This document shows positions 35,385 through 43,634 of a DNA stretch of 64,000 nt, piece by piece; position 1 is the stretch's first letter; each line of letters opens with the position of its first letter. A model generated the notes under the pieces. It saw nothing but the letters and a program-made list of their open reading frames with translations. It had not been told where the DNA came from and ran no database searches. The position numbers and the translations under genes are program-made. This DNA comes from Flagellimonas chongwuensis (lineage in GTDB: Bacteria > Bacteroidota > Bacteroidia > Flavobacteriales > Flavobacteriaceae). The stretch lies in assembly GCF_013376415.1 (NCBI RefSeq), contig NZ_WYET01000005.1:61640-125639 (forward strand), written 5' to 3'.

Positions 35385-36653
35385 TTATTTGCTCTGTATA
35401 CCCTCTTTTAAGATTTGTCCAAAACGATACATATCCTCATACGAACAGTACAATGGAGCAGGTGCCAGTCGGATAACATTCGGCTCCCTCCAATCGGTAA
35501 TCACACCTTTTTTCATTAAATAGTCAAAAATGGATTTCCCTTCGCCGTGCAAAAACACGGAGAGTTGACACCCTCTGTCCGCAGGGGTAATAATTTCAAA
35601 TGTGCTCTCTACTTCCTTATCTATCTCGTGGAGCACATACTCCAGATAGGCCACAATGGTCTTTTGTTTTTCGATCAGTGCATCCATGCCTACTTCATTA
35701 AATAGTTCCAGAGAGGCCAAATAGGGTGCTATGGATAAAATAGGGGGATTGCTCAGTTGCCATGCATCGGCGGTTTCGATAGGGTCGAACTCCGGCTTCA
35801 TTAAAAAGCGGGTCTCTTTTTTGGTTCCCCACCAGCCTTCAAAACGAGGGATGTCCTCCTTGCCCAAGTGTTTTTCGTGCACAAAGACTCCCGATGCGTT
35901 CCCCGGGCCACTGTTCATGTATTTATAGCTGCACCAAGCGGCAAAATCAGCATCCCAATCGTGTAGGTTCAATTTGATGTTTCCAACACCATGGGCCAAA
36001 TCCCAGCCAACATAGGCGCCTACGCCCTTTCCTGCTTTGGTAATCGCTCCCATGTCCAATACTTGTCCATTATAATAATTGACACCACCCATCAACACCA
36101 AAGCCAACTCATCGCCCACCTCATTTATTTTTTGGATGATATCCTCAGTGCGCCATGCATGTTCCCCATCTCGTTTTTTCACTTCTACTATGGCATCCTC
36201 GGGATTCAGTCCGTGATACCTTACCTGACTTTGCAACATATATTGGTCGGACGGAAACGCCTTCTCTTCGCAGATTATCTTGAATCGTTTTTCGGTGGGC
36301 CGATAAAAGGACACCATCAACAAATGAAGGTTTACGGTAAGTGTGTTCATCACCGAAACTTCCTTGGGTTTTGCCCCTACGACCTTGCCCAAACCTTCGG
36401 CTAGTCTTTCGTGATAATCCCACCAAGGCTTATCAGCATAAAAGTGCCCCTCGACCGCCAGCTCTCGCCAGTCCTTCATAACTTCATCGACAAACTTTTG
36501 GGTACGTTTGGGTTGAAGCCCAAGTGAGTTGCCCGTAAAATAGATTACATCCTTTCCGTTGACTTGTGGATAGTGGAATTCATTTCTATAGGAAGCCAAA
36601 GCATCGGAAGCATCCAACTTTTTGGCAAATTCAAGCGTATTCTCGAATGTCAT
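35385..36653 (-). CDS. kynU: Kynureninase
   Basis: PLP-dependent hydrolase that splits L-kynurenine or 3-hydroxykynurenine to anthranilate or 3-hydroxyanthranilate plus alanine. 422 residues, normal length. N-terminal YFTGNSLGLQP, VMNTLTVNLHLLMVSFY, GWDLAHGVGN (the Asp/His pair that contacts the cofactor), and the Schiff-base lysine in AAWCSYKYMNSGPG. With KMO at 24734 it would give 3-hydroxyanthranilate. A possible downstream partner is the MFS transporter gene 41 bases on. Confidence 0.96.
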   Translation of the reverse strand: MTFENTLEFAKKLDASDALASYRNEFHYPQVNGKDVIYFTGNSLGLQPKRTQKFVDEVMKDWRELAVEGHFYADKPWWDYHERLAEGLGKVVGAKPKEVSVMNTLTVNLHLLMVSFYRPTEKRFKIICEEKAFPSDQYMLQSQVRYHGLNPEDAIVEVKKRDGEHAWRTEDIIQKINEVGDELALVLMGGVNYYNGQVLDMGAITKAGKGVGAYVGWDLAHGVGNIKLNLHDWDADFAAWCSYKYMNSGPGNASGVFVHEKHLGKEDIPRFEGWWGTKKETRFLMKPEFDPIETADAWQLSNPPILSIAPYLASLELFNEVGMDALIEKQKTIVAYLEYVLHEIDKEVESTFEIITPADRGCQLSVFLHGEGKSIFDYLMKKGVITDWREPNVIRLAPAPLYCSYEDMYRFGQILKEGIQSK

Positions 36654-36710
36654 TCTATTCTGGTTTTCATCAAAAATACAATTTGTAGCAGTAATGTAAT
36701 CAAAAGAAAA

Positions 36711-37175
36711 TTACTCCAAACGCATTTCAATGATGTGCTTTTTAAAACCTACTTTTTCATAAGCCTTGATTGCCGGTAAGTTTTCATTGTAGACCGTCAA
36801 TCGGATTTCCTTGTAACCTTGGTTCTGAGACCATTGTTTAAGCTCGCCTACAATCTTGGCATTGATTCCCATCCCCCGAAAATTTTCATCGGTATACATA
36901 AAACCTAAGTATGCGTAAAACTCATGGTCCAGATAATGCCGTGCTCTTTTGGGAATACCGTAGCCCGAAGCTACGACCCTATCATCTATTTCTGCGACCA
37001 AAACACATGCTTTTGTATCCTGAATTATTTCTCCAATATCGTAATAACTGATAGGTCCTTCTTTTATGGTAACATCAAAAGGGCGCTCTGCCTTTATGAT
37101 TTCCTGTTCAAAGTTGAGGAGCTTGGGCAAGTCTTCCAATGTTGCTTTTCGTATGCTTACCTTTGGTAACGTCAT
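36711..37175 (-). CDS. GNAT-family N-acetyltransferase
   Basis: 154 residues from the ATG at 37175 (a TTG 21 bases upstream is less likely). The acetyl-CoA binding core includes EFYAYLGFMYTDENFRGMGINAKIVGELK, where FRGMGI is the variant of the R/Q-x-x-G-x-G/A motif, and the C-terminal LTVYNENLPAIKAYEKVGFK which is the typical tail of this fold. Acceptor not predictable. Divergent from the O-methyltransferase gene. Confidence 0.85.
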   Translation of the reverse strand: MTLPKVSIRKATLEDLPKLLNFEQEIIKAERPFDVTIKEGPISYYDIGEIIQDTKACVLVAEIDDRVVASGYGIPKRARHYLDHEFYAYLGFMYTDENFRGMGINAKIVGELKQWSQNQGYKEIRLTVYNENLPAIKAYEKVGFKKHIIEMRLE

Positions 37176-37219
37176 GAGGTTCTTTTGTTTTATCAAGCAG
37201 TCAATGTAGTTCTTTTCTA

Positions 37220-37227
37220 TATTTTTG
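37220..37227 (+). promoter_or_regulatory. Candidate promoter -7 element of the O-methyltransferase gene
   Basis: TATTTTTG, an exact TAnnTTTG match, 14 bases before the ATG. Confidence 0.45.
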
Positions 37228-37240
37228 CGAAAAATATATC

Positions 37241-37882
37241 ATGCATTTCCTATCGCCCATTTTGGAGAGTTATATTGCCAACAGTTCGGAGGACGAGCCC
37301 AAATTATTGCAGGAACTCACCCGTGAGACACACTTAAAGGTGGTGCAGCCCCGAATGATCACCGGGCATTTTCAAGGAAGGGTGTTAAGTATGTTGTCCA
37401 AGATCATCAACCCCAAATATATTTTGGAAATTGGCACCTACACGGGCTATTCGGCCTTGTGTTTGGCGGAAGGGCTTCAAAAAGATGGGGAACTGCATAC
37501 CATTGAGGTGAACGAGGAACTCCATGAAATGCAGCGCAGGTATTTTGACAGAAGCGGGTTTGGCCCTCAAATCAAACAACATATCGGGGATGCACTTGAT
37601 ATTGTTCCCGAGCTCGACCTAACTTTTGACCTTATTTTTATTGATGCGCAAAAGGTAAACTACGATGCCTACTTTGAAGCTGTCATCCAAAAAACGAGAC
37701 CTGGCAGTGTTATTCTTTCTGACAATGTGCTATGGTCCGGAAAAGTGGTAGAACCGTTACAGAAATCGGACAGGGCCACTGCTGTATTGCTCGAATACAA
37801 TCAAAAATTAAAGGAAGATCCTAGAGTGGAAACCGTATTGTTGCCCATTAGAGACGGACTGACGTTGAGTAGGGTGCTATAA
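37241..37882 (+). CDS. Class I SAM-dependent O-methyltransferase
   Basis: 213 residues of the caffeoyl-CoA/catechol O-methyltransferase group. SAM motif I is LEIGTYTGYSALCLAEGL; the metal- and substrate-binding region is DLIFIDAQKVNYDAYFE and SDNVLWSG, with the Asp and Asn residues that bind the divalent cation in this family. Such enzymes methylate catechol hydroxyls using Mg2+ or similar. The acceptor is unknown. Its 3' end overlaps the convergent PAP2 gene by 35 bases. Confidence 0.9.
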   Translation: MHFLSPILESYIANSSEDEPKLLQELTRETHLKVVQPRMITGHFQGRVLSMLSKIINPKYILEIGTYTGYSALCLAEGLQKDGELHTIEVNEELHEMQRRYFDRSGFGPQIKQHIGDALDIVPELDLTFDLIFIDAQKVNYDAYFEAVIQKTRPGSVILSDNVLWSGKVVEPLQKSDRATAVLLEYNQKLKEDPRVETVLLPIRDGLTLSRVL

Positions 37883-38420
37883 ATCGTTGGTAAATCCAGA
37901 AGAAAAGTAATCCGGACAAAATCCCGACTATCATTCCAACGATAATATCAATGGGGAAATGCACGCCTACGTAAATACGGCTCATGGCAAACAATATGGG
38001 CCAGATAAAAAAGAGTATTGCCCACTTTACCTTATGGCGTAAAAAAAGAAACACTAAAGTGGTTATGGAAAAGGAACTGGACGCATGGCCAGAGAAAAAG
38101 CTATAATCCGTTGGACTTTTCAAAATACGAATCAGGGTGTTGATCTCTTCTGTATTATTGGGCCTTAGCCTAGCCACCGACACCTTGGTGATATGGGTAA
38201 TAGCCGTGATAAAAACCACCAAGCCCAGCACGGTGAGAAACTTGTACAAAGCTTCGGTTTTGGAAAACTTCAGGTAAAAAAGAAGGAGAAAAAGGATAAA
38301 TAATGGTATCCAAGTGGAAATATTGGTAACGGTAGACCAGAAAACGTCGTAATCCTCTATGCCCAGTGCGTTGAGATAAACAAAAGTGTCCCTATCCCAT
38401 TTGAGCAATTTTTCCAACAT
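37848..38420 (-). CDS. PAP2-family membrane phosphatase
   Basis: 190-residue membrane protein with about five helices and all three PAP2 motifs: KVSVARLRPN, SFFSGHASSSF (histidine of motif II) and SRIYVGVHFPIDIIVG (nucleophile histidine and aspartate of motif III). Family members remove phosphate from phosphatidic acid, undecaprenyl pyrophosphate or lipid A. Any of these is possible; LpxE-like or UppP-like activity cannot be chosen from sequence. Downstream of tatA on the same strand with a 6-base gap, 35-base tail overlap with the O-methyltransferase gene. Confidence 0.9.
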   Translation of the reverse strand: MLEKLLKWDRDTFVYLNALGIEDYDVFWSTVTNISTWIPLFILFLLLFYLKFSKTEALYKFLTVLGLVVFITAITHITKVSVARLRPNNTEEINTLIRILKSPTDYSFFSGHASSSFSITTLVFLFLRHKVKWAILFFIWPILFAMSRIYVGVHFPIDIIVGMIVGILSGLLFFWIYQRFIAPYSTSVRL

Positions 38421-38426
38421 AGGAAT

Positions 38427-38702
38427 CTACTTGTTGAGGTCTCTTTTGATGGAACCGGAAACTTCGTTCACATTCTTCTTTACATCGTCGATTTCCTTAC
38501 GGATGTTCTTTGTGAAATCGGTATCCACATCATCCGCACTTTTCTGTATTTCCCGTTTAATATCGTCCGTTGCGTCCTTAAGTTGACGCATTCCTTTCCC
38601 TAGTCCCTTGGCGATACCGGGAATCTTGTCCGCACCAAACACCATCACCACTATAAATAGGATGAAAAAAATCTCGGCTCCACTGATAAATAGAAATTGC
38701 AT
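38427..38702 (-). CDS. tatA: Sec-independent protein translocase TatA/TatE family protein
   Basis: 91 residues. One membrane helix (FLFISGAEIFFILFIVVMVFG) ending in the conserved Phe-Gly, then the amphipathic helix ADKIPGIAKGLGKGMRQLKDA and a charged tail. It is the pore-forming component of the twin-arginine pathway; TatC is not in this window. Two Tat-type signal peptides elsewhere in the window (6689-8077 and 47028-47762) are potential cargo. Could instead be the TatB-like paralogue. Confidence 0.9.
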   Translation of the reverse strand: MQFLFISGAEIFFILFIVVMVFGADKIPGIAKGLGKGMRQLKDATDDIKREIQKSADDVDTDFTKNIRKEIDDVKKNVNEVSGSIKRDLNK

Positions 38703-38738
38703 GGCACAAATATAATCAGATCTTCATTCCAAAATAAA

Positions 38739-38766
38739 AAAAGCCCCGTGAAATCACGGGGCTCTT
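38739..38766 (-). terminator. Rho-independent terminator after the M1 peptidase gene
   Basis: AGCCCCGTG-AAAT-CACGGGGCT, a perfect 9-pair stem with a run of A on its plus-strand left side, i.e. a T-run on the minus strand after the M1 gene stop. Confidence 0.88.
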
Positions 38767-38782
38767 AACATAGTTTTTTATG

Positions 38783-41101
38783 TTACCTGTCTCCTTTGAT
38801 ATTTTCCTTGAATTTATCAAAGTCAGACTTCTCGTCTTTCTTAGGCCAAGCGTTGTTGGTGGTGTCGATATCCGCAGTTTCCAATTTTGGATCTACTACA
38901 ATCCCCACCAATTCCTTTTGGGTGGCCATTACCCGTTTTACCTCGGCATCGTTCTTTCTCCAGATTTCTGGCGGATACGTGATGTTCTCGGTAGTTCCAT
39001 CTGCGTAGGTGTATTCTACGATCAATGGCATTGGTATTCCTCCTGGCTTATCAAAAGTGATTTCATAAAAATACTTTGGCTCCTTTACCTGGGCCCTTTC
39101 GGCTTCGGTCATGTTGTCCATCATAAATTCCTTAAGGTTCTTGGAAGTCTCGGTCGGGGATTTTCCTTTTAGCTCCGGAGCAAAGTCCTCACTATCTTCC
39201 TCGGCCAAATATACCAATGGTGGTAGGTCGGCTTCGGTAAGGTTCCTATCGGCCATATATTTTTCCATTTCCTTGGTAGGCTTGTTGGACACATAGTATT
39301 TTTTAACACCGGATACACCGATATCTACATAATCGGTAGTGTAGAACCAGCTTCTCCAGAACCAATCCAAATCCACTGCGGAAGCATCTTCCATGGTGCG
39401 GAAGAAGTCCTCTGGGGTCGGATGCTTGAACATCCAGCGTTGGGCATAGGTTTGGAAAGCATGATCGAACAATTCCTCTCCCATTACTGTCTCCCTTAAA
39501 ATATTAAGTGCCGTTGCCGGTTTACCGTAGGCGTTAGGACCCAATTGATACACGTTTTCCGGGTTGGACATGATAGGAGAAATAAAACTTTGGTCTCCCG
39601 CCATGTATGGAACAATGTCAGCAGGCTTTCCTCTTCGTGATGGGTATTCGCTGTTGGGCACTATTACCTCAGGATAATTTTTACCAAATTCCTGCTCCGC
39701 AAGATATTCGACAAATGTGTTGATTCCTTCGTCCATCCATCCCCACTGACGCTCATCGGAATTAACGATCATAGGGAAGAAGTTGTGTCCTACCTCATGG
39801 ATGATTACACTGATCATTCCATATTTTACCCTGTCGGAATATGTACCATCCTCATTCGGACGTCCGTAGTTCCAGCAAATCATCGGATATTCCATTCCCT
39901 GGTTCTTTGCGTGAACGGAAATGGCTTTGTGGTAAGGGTAATCAAAAGTATGCTTTGAATAGGTCTGCAAGGTCTGCACCACGGCTTTGGTGGATAGTTC
40001 CTCCCAAAGTGGGTTTCCTTCTTTTGGGTAAAGGGAAACTGCCATTACATCTTTGTTGCCTATTTTAACGGCCTGCATGTCCCAAACAAATTTTCTGGAC
40101 GATGCAAATGCGTAATCCCTAACATTGGTTGCTTTGAACTTCCATGTCTTGGTGTCGGTAGAAAACCCTTTTTCCGCTGCTTCGGCCTCTTCTTGGGTTA
40201 CAATGATCACAGGCTTATCGTATGATTTTTTGGCCTGCTTGTAACGCTTTAACATCTCTTTGGAGAACACTTCATCTCTGTTTTGAAGCTCTCCTGTTGC
40301 ATCCAATACGTGGTCTGCAGGTACAGTGATGTTTACTTCGTAGTTACCAAATGGCAACGCGAACTCTCCGCTTCCCCAGAACTGGTGGTTCTGCCATCCC
40401 TCCACATCGCTGTAAACGGCCATTCTTGGAAAAAACTGTGCGATTACATAAGCACGGTTACCGTCTTTTGGAAAATACTCGTAACCGGAACGTGCTCTAT
40501 TCACGGTATGGTCTGGAATATTGTACCACCATTTGATAGAGAATGAAACTTTCTCCCCGCTTTTTAACGGTTCGGGGATATTGATCCTCATCATGGTCTG
40601 GTTGATGGTGTACGACAATGGCTTTCCGCTGGCATCGGTAACCGATTGTATATTGAAACCACCATCGAACGGCTCACTTATATAGGTCTGGGCAAAGTTG
40701 TCCGCCGTATAGGCGATATTTACACCATTTCCGTCCCGCAAAGGAGACTTTGAATCTTTGGCCCGCACGTTTTGATCTAATTGCACCCAAAGAAATTCCA
40801 AATCGTCCGGCGAATTGTTATGGTACGTAATCGTTTCTTCCCCACTGATCTTCGCGTTCTTGTCATCCAACTGGATGTCCATTACGTAATCCGCCTGCTG
40901 TTGATAATAATCAGGGCCTGGGGCACCTGAGGCCGAACGGTAAGTGTTGGGAGTGGAAAACTCCTCGTACAATTGTTTGAATCTACTTTGGTTGTAATGA
41001 CCGGGCTCCCGCTTTTCTTTTACGTCCCCTTCTTCTTGAGCCATAACCACGGCTCCAAAAAGGAACAAGACAGAAGCTAAGCAATACTTGAATCTGTTCA
41101 T
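38783..41101 (-). CDS. M1-family metallopeptidase (aminopeptidase-like)
   Basis: 772 residues from the ATG at 41101 that begins a signal peptide (MNRFKYCLASVLFLFGAVVMAQ); an ATG 36 bases upstream would precede it with a charged stretch. Zinc site HEVGH at residues 434-438 with the third ligand Glu457 in WGWMDEG. The exopeptidase GxMEN motif is replaced by QGMEYPM, as in the Bacteroidota secreted branch. Likely periplasmic peptide degradation. The C-terminal part contains the typical alpha-helical repeats. Monocistronic; strong terminator follows. Confidence 0.92.
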   Translation of the reverse strand: MNRFKYCLASVLFLFGAVVMAQEEGDVKEKREPGHYNQSRFKQLYEEFSTPNTYRSASGAPGPDYYQQQADYVMDIQLDDKNAKISGEETITYHNNSPDDLEFLWVQLDQNVRAKDSKSPLRDGNGVNIAYTADNFAQTYISEPFDGGFNIQSVTDASGKPLSYTINQTMMRINIPEPLKSGEKVSFSIKWWYNIPDHTVNRARSGYEYFPKDGNRAYVIAQFFPRMAVYSDVEGWQNHQFWGSGEFALPFGNYEVNITVPADHVLDATGELQNRDEVFSKEMLKRYKQAKKSYDKPVIIVTQEEAEAAEKGFSTDTKTWKFKATNVRDYAFASSRKFVWDMQAVKIGNKDVMAVSLYPKEGNPLWEELSTKAVVQTLQTYSKHTFDYPYHKAISVHAKNQGMEYPMICWNYGRPNEDGTYSDRVKYGMISVIIHEVGHNFFPMIVNSDERQWGWMDEGINTFVEYLAEQEFGKNYPEVIVPNSEYPSRRGKPADIVPYMAGDQSFISPIMSNPENVYQLGPNAYGKPATALNILRETVMGEELFDHAFQTYAQRWMFKHPTPEDFFRTMEDASAVDLDWFWRSWFYTTDYVDIGVSGVKKYYVSNKPTKEMEKYMADRNLTEADLPPLVYLAEEDSEDFAPELKGKSPTETSKNLKEFMMDNMTEAERAQVKEPKYFYEITFDKPGGIPMPLIVEYTYADGTTENITYPPEIWRKNDAEVKRVMATQKELVGIVVDPKLETADIDTTNNAWPKKDEKSDFDKFKENIKGDR

Positions 41102-41162
41102 TTTTTTATCTGATTTAATAGCGGTGAAAAATAACATATTTTAACCAATTGTTAAGAATACG

Positions 41163-41681
41163 TCATAAGTTTAACATTCCTTTATTGTTCTGACGGATCA
41201 GCATAAAACTTTTTTTGTTTCCGTTCCATTTTACATGCACTATATTCTGCTGATCATCAAAGAGATCCATAAGCACTTCGTTCTGTATGGTCATGCTTTT
41301 TGTTTCCGATAACTTTACCTTGGGAATTTCCAGATAACAGATTACCATATCGTTATCGTAGCGTTTTCCCAAAAAATTATATTGAACGGGCTTACCATCC
41401 AGTTCTATCGCAAACTTTGTCCTAAAATATTTTTCAATGTACTCGTCCGCCAACTTGGATTCCTTTGGCGTGGCCAATTTGGCCTCAATGTCATACCGTT
41501 CCTTCAGCAACTTATCGAGGTCGTCTATAAAGACCCTACTGGTAATCTGGAACGCGCTATCATCTTTGGAATAGGCGATATTGGTAACACTTACATAATA
41601 TTTATGGGCGGATGAAAAGGATAGCAACAACAACATTACCAAAGGTAAAAATGCCATCCTTCCTTTTTTTAGTGTCATCAT
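41163..41681 (-). CDS. DUF6702-family secreted protein
   Basis: 172 residues with a signal peptide (MAFLPLVMLLLLSFSSA) followed by the characteristic HKYYVSVTNIAYSKDD start of the DUF6702 family. Mature part is beta rich, including FQITSRVFIDDLDKLLKERY and MDLFDDQQNIVHVKWNG. No known function; the family is largely restricted to Bacteroidota and often lies next to M1 peptidase genes (recalled). It is upstream of the M1 gene on the same strand with a 61-base gap, so they may be functionally linked. Confidence 0.8.
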   Translation of the reverse strand: MMTLKKGRMAFLPLVMLLLLSFSSAHKYYVSVTNIAYSKDDSAFQITSRVFIDDLDKLLKERYDIEAKLATPKESKLADEYIEKYFRTKFAIELDGKPVQYNFLGKRYDNDMVICYLEIPKVKLSETKSMTIQNEVLMDLFDDQQNIVHVKWNGNKKSFMLIRQNNKGMLNL

Positions 41682-41801
41682 GTGGTATTGGGCTTTAATT
41701 GCACAGCAATGTTACAGTTTTAGAAATCTTTCTGCAATTTACCTGCCAAACTATTTTGTAAGATATGAGATGCGAGAAACTAGATATAAGATTTGACAAA
41801 A

Positions 41802-41865
<64 letters not shown>

Positions 41866-41873
41866 AAAAGAAA

Positions 41874-42683
41874 TCAATCCAAATTATTGCTCTCCCGGTA
41901 TGCCCTGCTCTTTTGAATCATAATATCTAAGATTTGAAGTTTGTCACCCAGTTCCACGGCTGTTTGAAAAGCTTCGTCCACCTCGCAGAAATACATAAAG
42001 TCATCTATTTTCTCCATGGGAATCTTTAGGGTCGCCACAAAAAGCGAGTCAGCATAAAACCCTTGCACCTGCTGTGTTTGGGCATAGGTTTTATCAATCT
42101 TCACCCTATTCTTGAGCATTTTGGTGCGCCCTGTTATCGCATTGATGATGGGATTGAGGCTCATACCGCCACCTGCACCTCCCAAACCACCGCCAGCGGT
42201 CATGCTCATGGAAGATGCTTCCTGCAATTTACGCTCGCTCTGGGTAGGAATACGCCTATGGGCATTGGGCAGGTTCAACGCCTCTGCGCTTACATCCTTT
42301 TCCAAGGTTACACGGTCTATGTCCTTGGTAAGATCTCCTGTCAAGTTATAGGGGGTCACCACCACCTCCTTGAGCTCGTTCACAAATTCCTGCATGGGCA
42401 CTTCAACAAAGTTGGAGCGGTACAATGCTTCGGTAACGGGAAGGGATTTTCTTAAAAAATGTACAGCGGAGAACATCAAGGTATCGTTTACCCTTACCCG
42501 AATGGAAAAATTGCCCTCCAAATCGGTGATTACCGCATCGGCAGTGGTCACATTTTGAACTACAACCCCCACAACATCCTTGTCGGCACTGATAACTTTT
42601 CCCTGCAATATTTTAGCATCACCTTCTTGGGCAAAAGCCCATTGGGCGGCAAAAATCAGCAAGGCTAGTAAGCACTTTTTCAT
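41874..42683 (-). CDS. Carboxypeptidase-like regulatory domain protein
   Basis: 269 residues, signal peptide MKKCLLALLIFAAQWAFA, then a carboxypeptidase-regulatory-type beta sandwich (LQGKVISADKDVVGVVVQNVTTAD..DLEGNFSIRVRVNDTLMF, split), then a long helical region with glycine-rich SMSMTAGGGLGGAGGGMS. Such domains often precede TonB receptors but no plug or barrel is present. Location would be periplasm. It follows its homologue at 42680 with a 4-base ATGA overlap, making a tandem paralogous pair. Function unknown. Confidence 0.75.
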   Translation of the reverse strand: MKKCLLALLIFAAQWAFAQEGDAKILQGKVISADKDVVGVVVQNVTTADAVITDLEGNFSIRVRVNDTLMFSAVHFLRKSLPVTEALYRSNFVEVPMQEFVNELKEVVVTPYNLTGDLTKDIDRVTLEKDVSAEALNLPNAHRRIPTQSERKLQEASSMSMTAGGGLGGAGGGMSLNPIINAITGRTKMLKNRVKIDKTYAQTQQVQGFYADSLFVATLKIPMEKIDDFMYFCEVDEAFQTAVELGDKLQILDIMIQKSRAYRESNNLD

Positions 42684-43420
42684 TCCTCGTTTAACGTTGC
42701 CCTAAATTCCTTGCTTTGGGTCACCAAAAAATCGATCAACTGAAACTCATTTTCTTTTTTGAGTAGGGTCTGGGAAGGTATTTTGTCATCACAATACAAC
42801 AGAAATGCATCTATCTTGTCCTGTGGCAACCTTAGATCCACCACAAAAAACTCGTCATCGTACACATGTCGGAGCACTTCGCTCACTTTTAGCGGAATCC
42901 GCTCCTGTCCATTGGCATCTTGAGACTTAAATAGAGCCTTAAAAATGTTCACAAAGTTGAGTCCATCCTTCATGCCACGTGTAATCTGGGAATTGGCGAT
43001 ATTCTCCACCTCGGTGCTACGATCTATTTCGTAATCGAACTGTTTAAAATCCTCGTTTTTCACCTCAAGAAAGCGTTCTTGGTTTTCCGGGCTCACCACT
43101 ACTTCGTCCAGCTCCTGTACTTTTTCATCCACCTCTACCACCAAACGGTTGTTGGCCAATATTTCCGGTGTGATCTTCACTACCTCCAACTGGTAATTAA
43201 TTGCGGTAAAGACCAATTGGTCGCCTTCCATCACCTCGATCATAAACTCACCATTGTCGTTGGTTATAGTAGCATGGCCACTGGTGGAATTGATAACGTT
43301 CTCGTTGGGGACGTTGGAGCTCCTATAAAGCACCTTTCCCCGCAACATTTGACGGGAGTCCTGAGCCATGCAATAGCCGGACAACAGTAAAGAGAACACG
43401 ATCAAGTATATATTTTTCAT
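42680..43420 (-). CDS. Carboxypeptidase-like regulatory domain protein (paralogue)
   Basis: 246 residues from the ATG at 43420, which starts the signal peptide MKNIYLIVFSLLLSGYCMA (an earlier in-frame ATG at 43537 lacks a signal at its N-terminus). The domain order repeats that of the downstream gene: LRGKVLYRSSNVPNENVINSTSGHATITND, then MEGDQLVFTAINYQLEVVKITPEIL and a helical C-terminal half ending with DKIDAFLLYCDD. No TonB barrel, no enzyme motif. Tandem duplication with the next gene is inferred from shared architecture and the 4-base overlap. Confidence 0.75.
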   Translation of the reverse strand: MKNIYLIVFSLLLSGYCMAQDSRQMLRGKVLYRSSNVPNENVINSTSGHATITNDNGEFMIEVMEGDQLVFTAINYQLEVVKITPEILANNRLVVEVDEKVQELDEVVVSPENQERFLEVKNEDFKQFDYEIDRSTEVENIANSQITRGMKDGLNFVNIFKALFKSQDANGQERIPLKVSEVLRHVYDDEFFVVDLRLPQDKIDAFLLYCDDKIPSQTLLKKENEFQLIDFLVTQSKEFRATLNEE

Positions 43421-43589
43421 TGGAATGTATTTAGTATCAGTTAAAGAAAGTCCATGAACGGCATAAAAAAAATTAAGCCGTTCTAAACTTTTGTTAATTC
43501 TGTGCCCTACAAATATACCAAAGGTGGTTCCATTCACCCGTGAATTTCGTGTTTGGACGGTATTTATTAAAGATATTAAAACATAAGTA

Positions 43590-43597
43590 TAGTTTTG
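43590..43597 (+). promoter_or_regulatory. Candidate promoter -7 element of the repeat-protein operon
   Basis: TAGTTTTG, an exact TAnnTTTG match, 37 bases before the GTG start. The 43421-43634 intergenic region shows no other recognisable element. Confidence 0.4.
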
Positions 43598-43634
43598 TTT
43601 TTACGTTTGGAAAATCCTCAAATAAACAAACACT

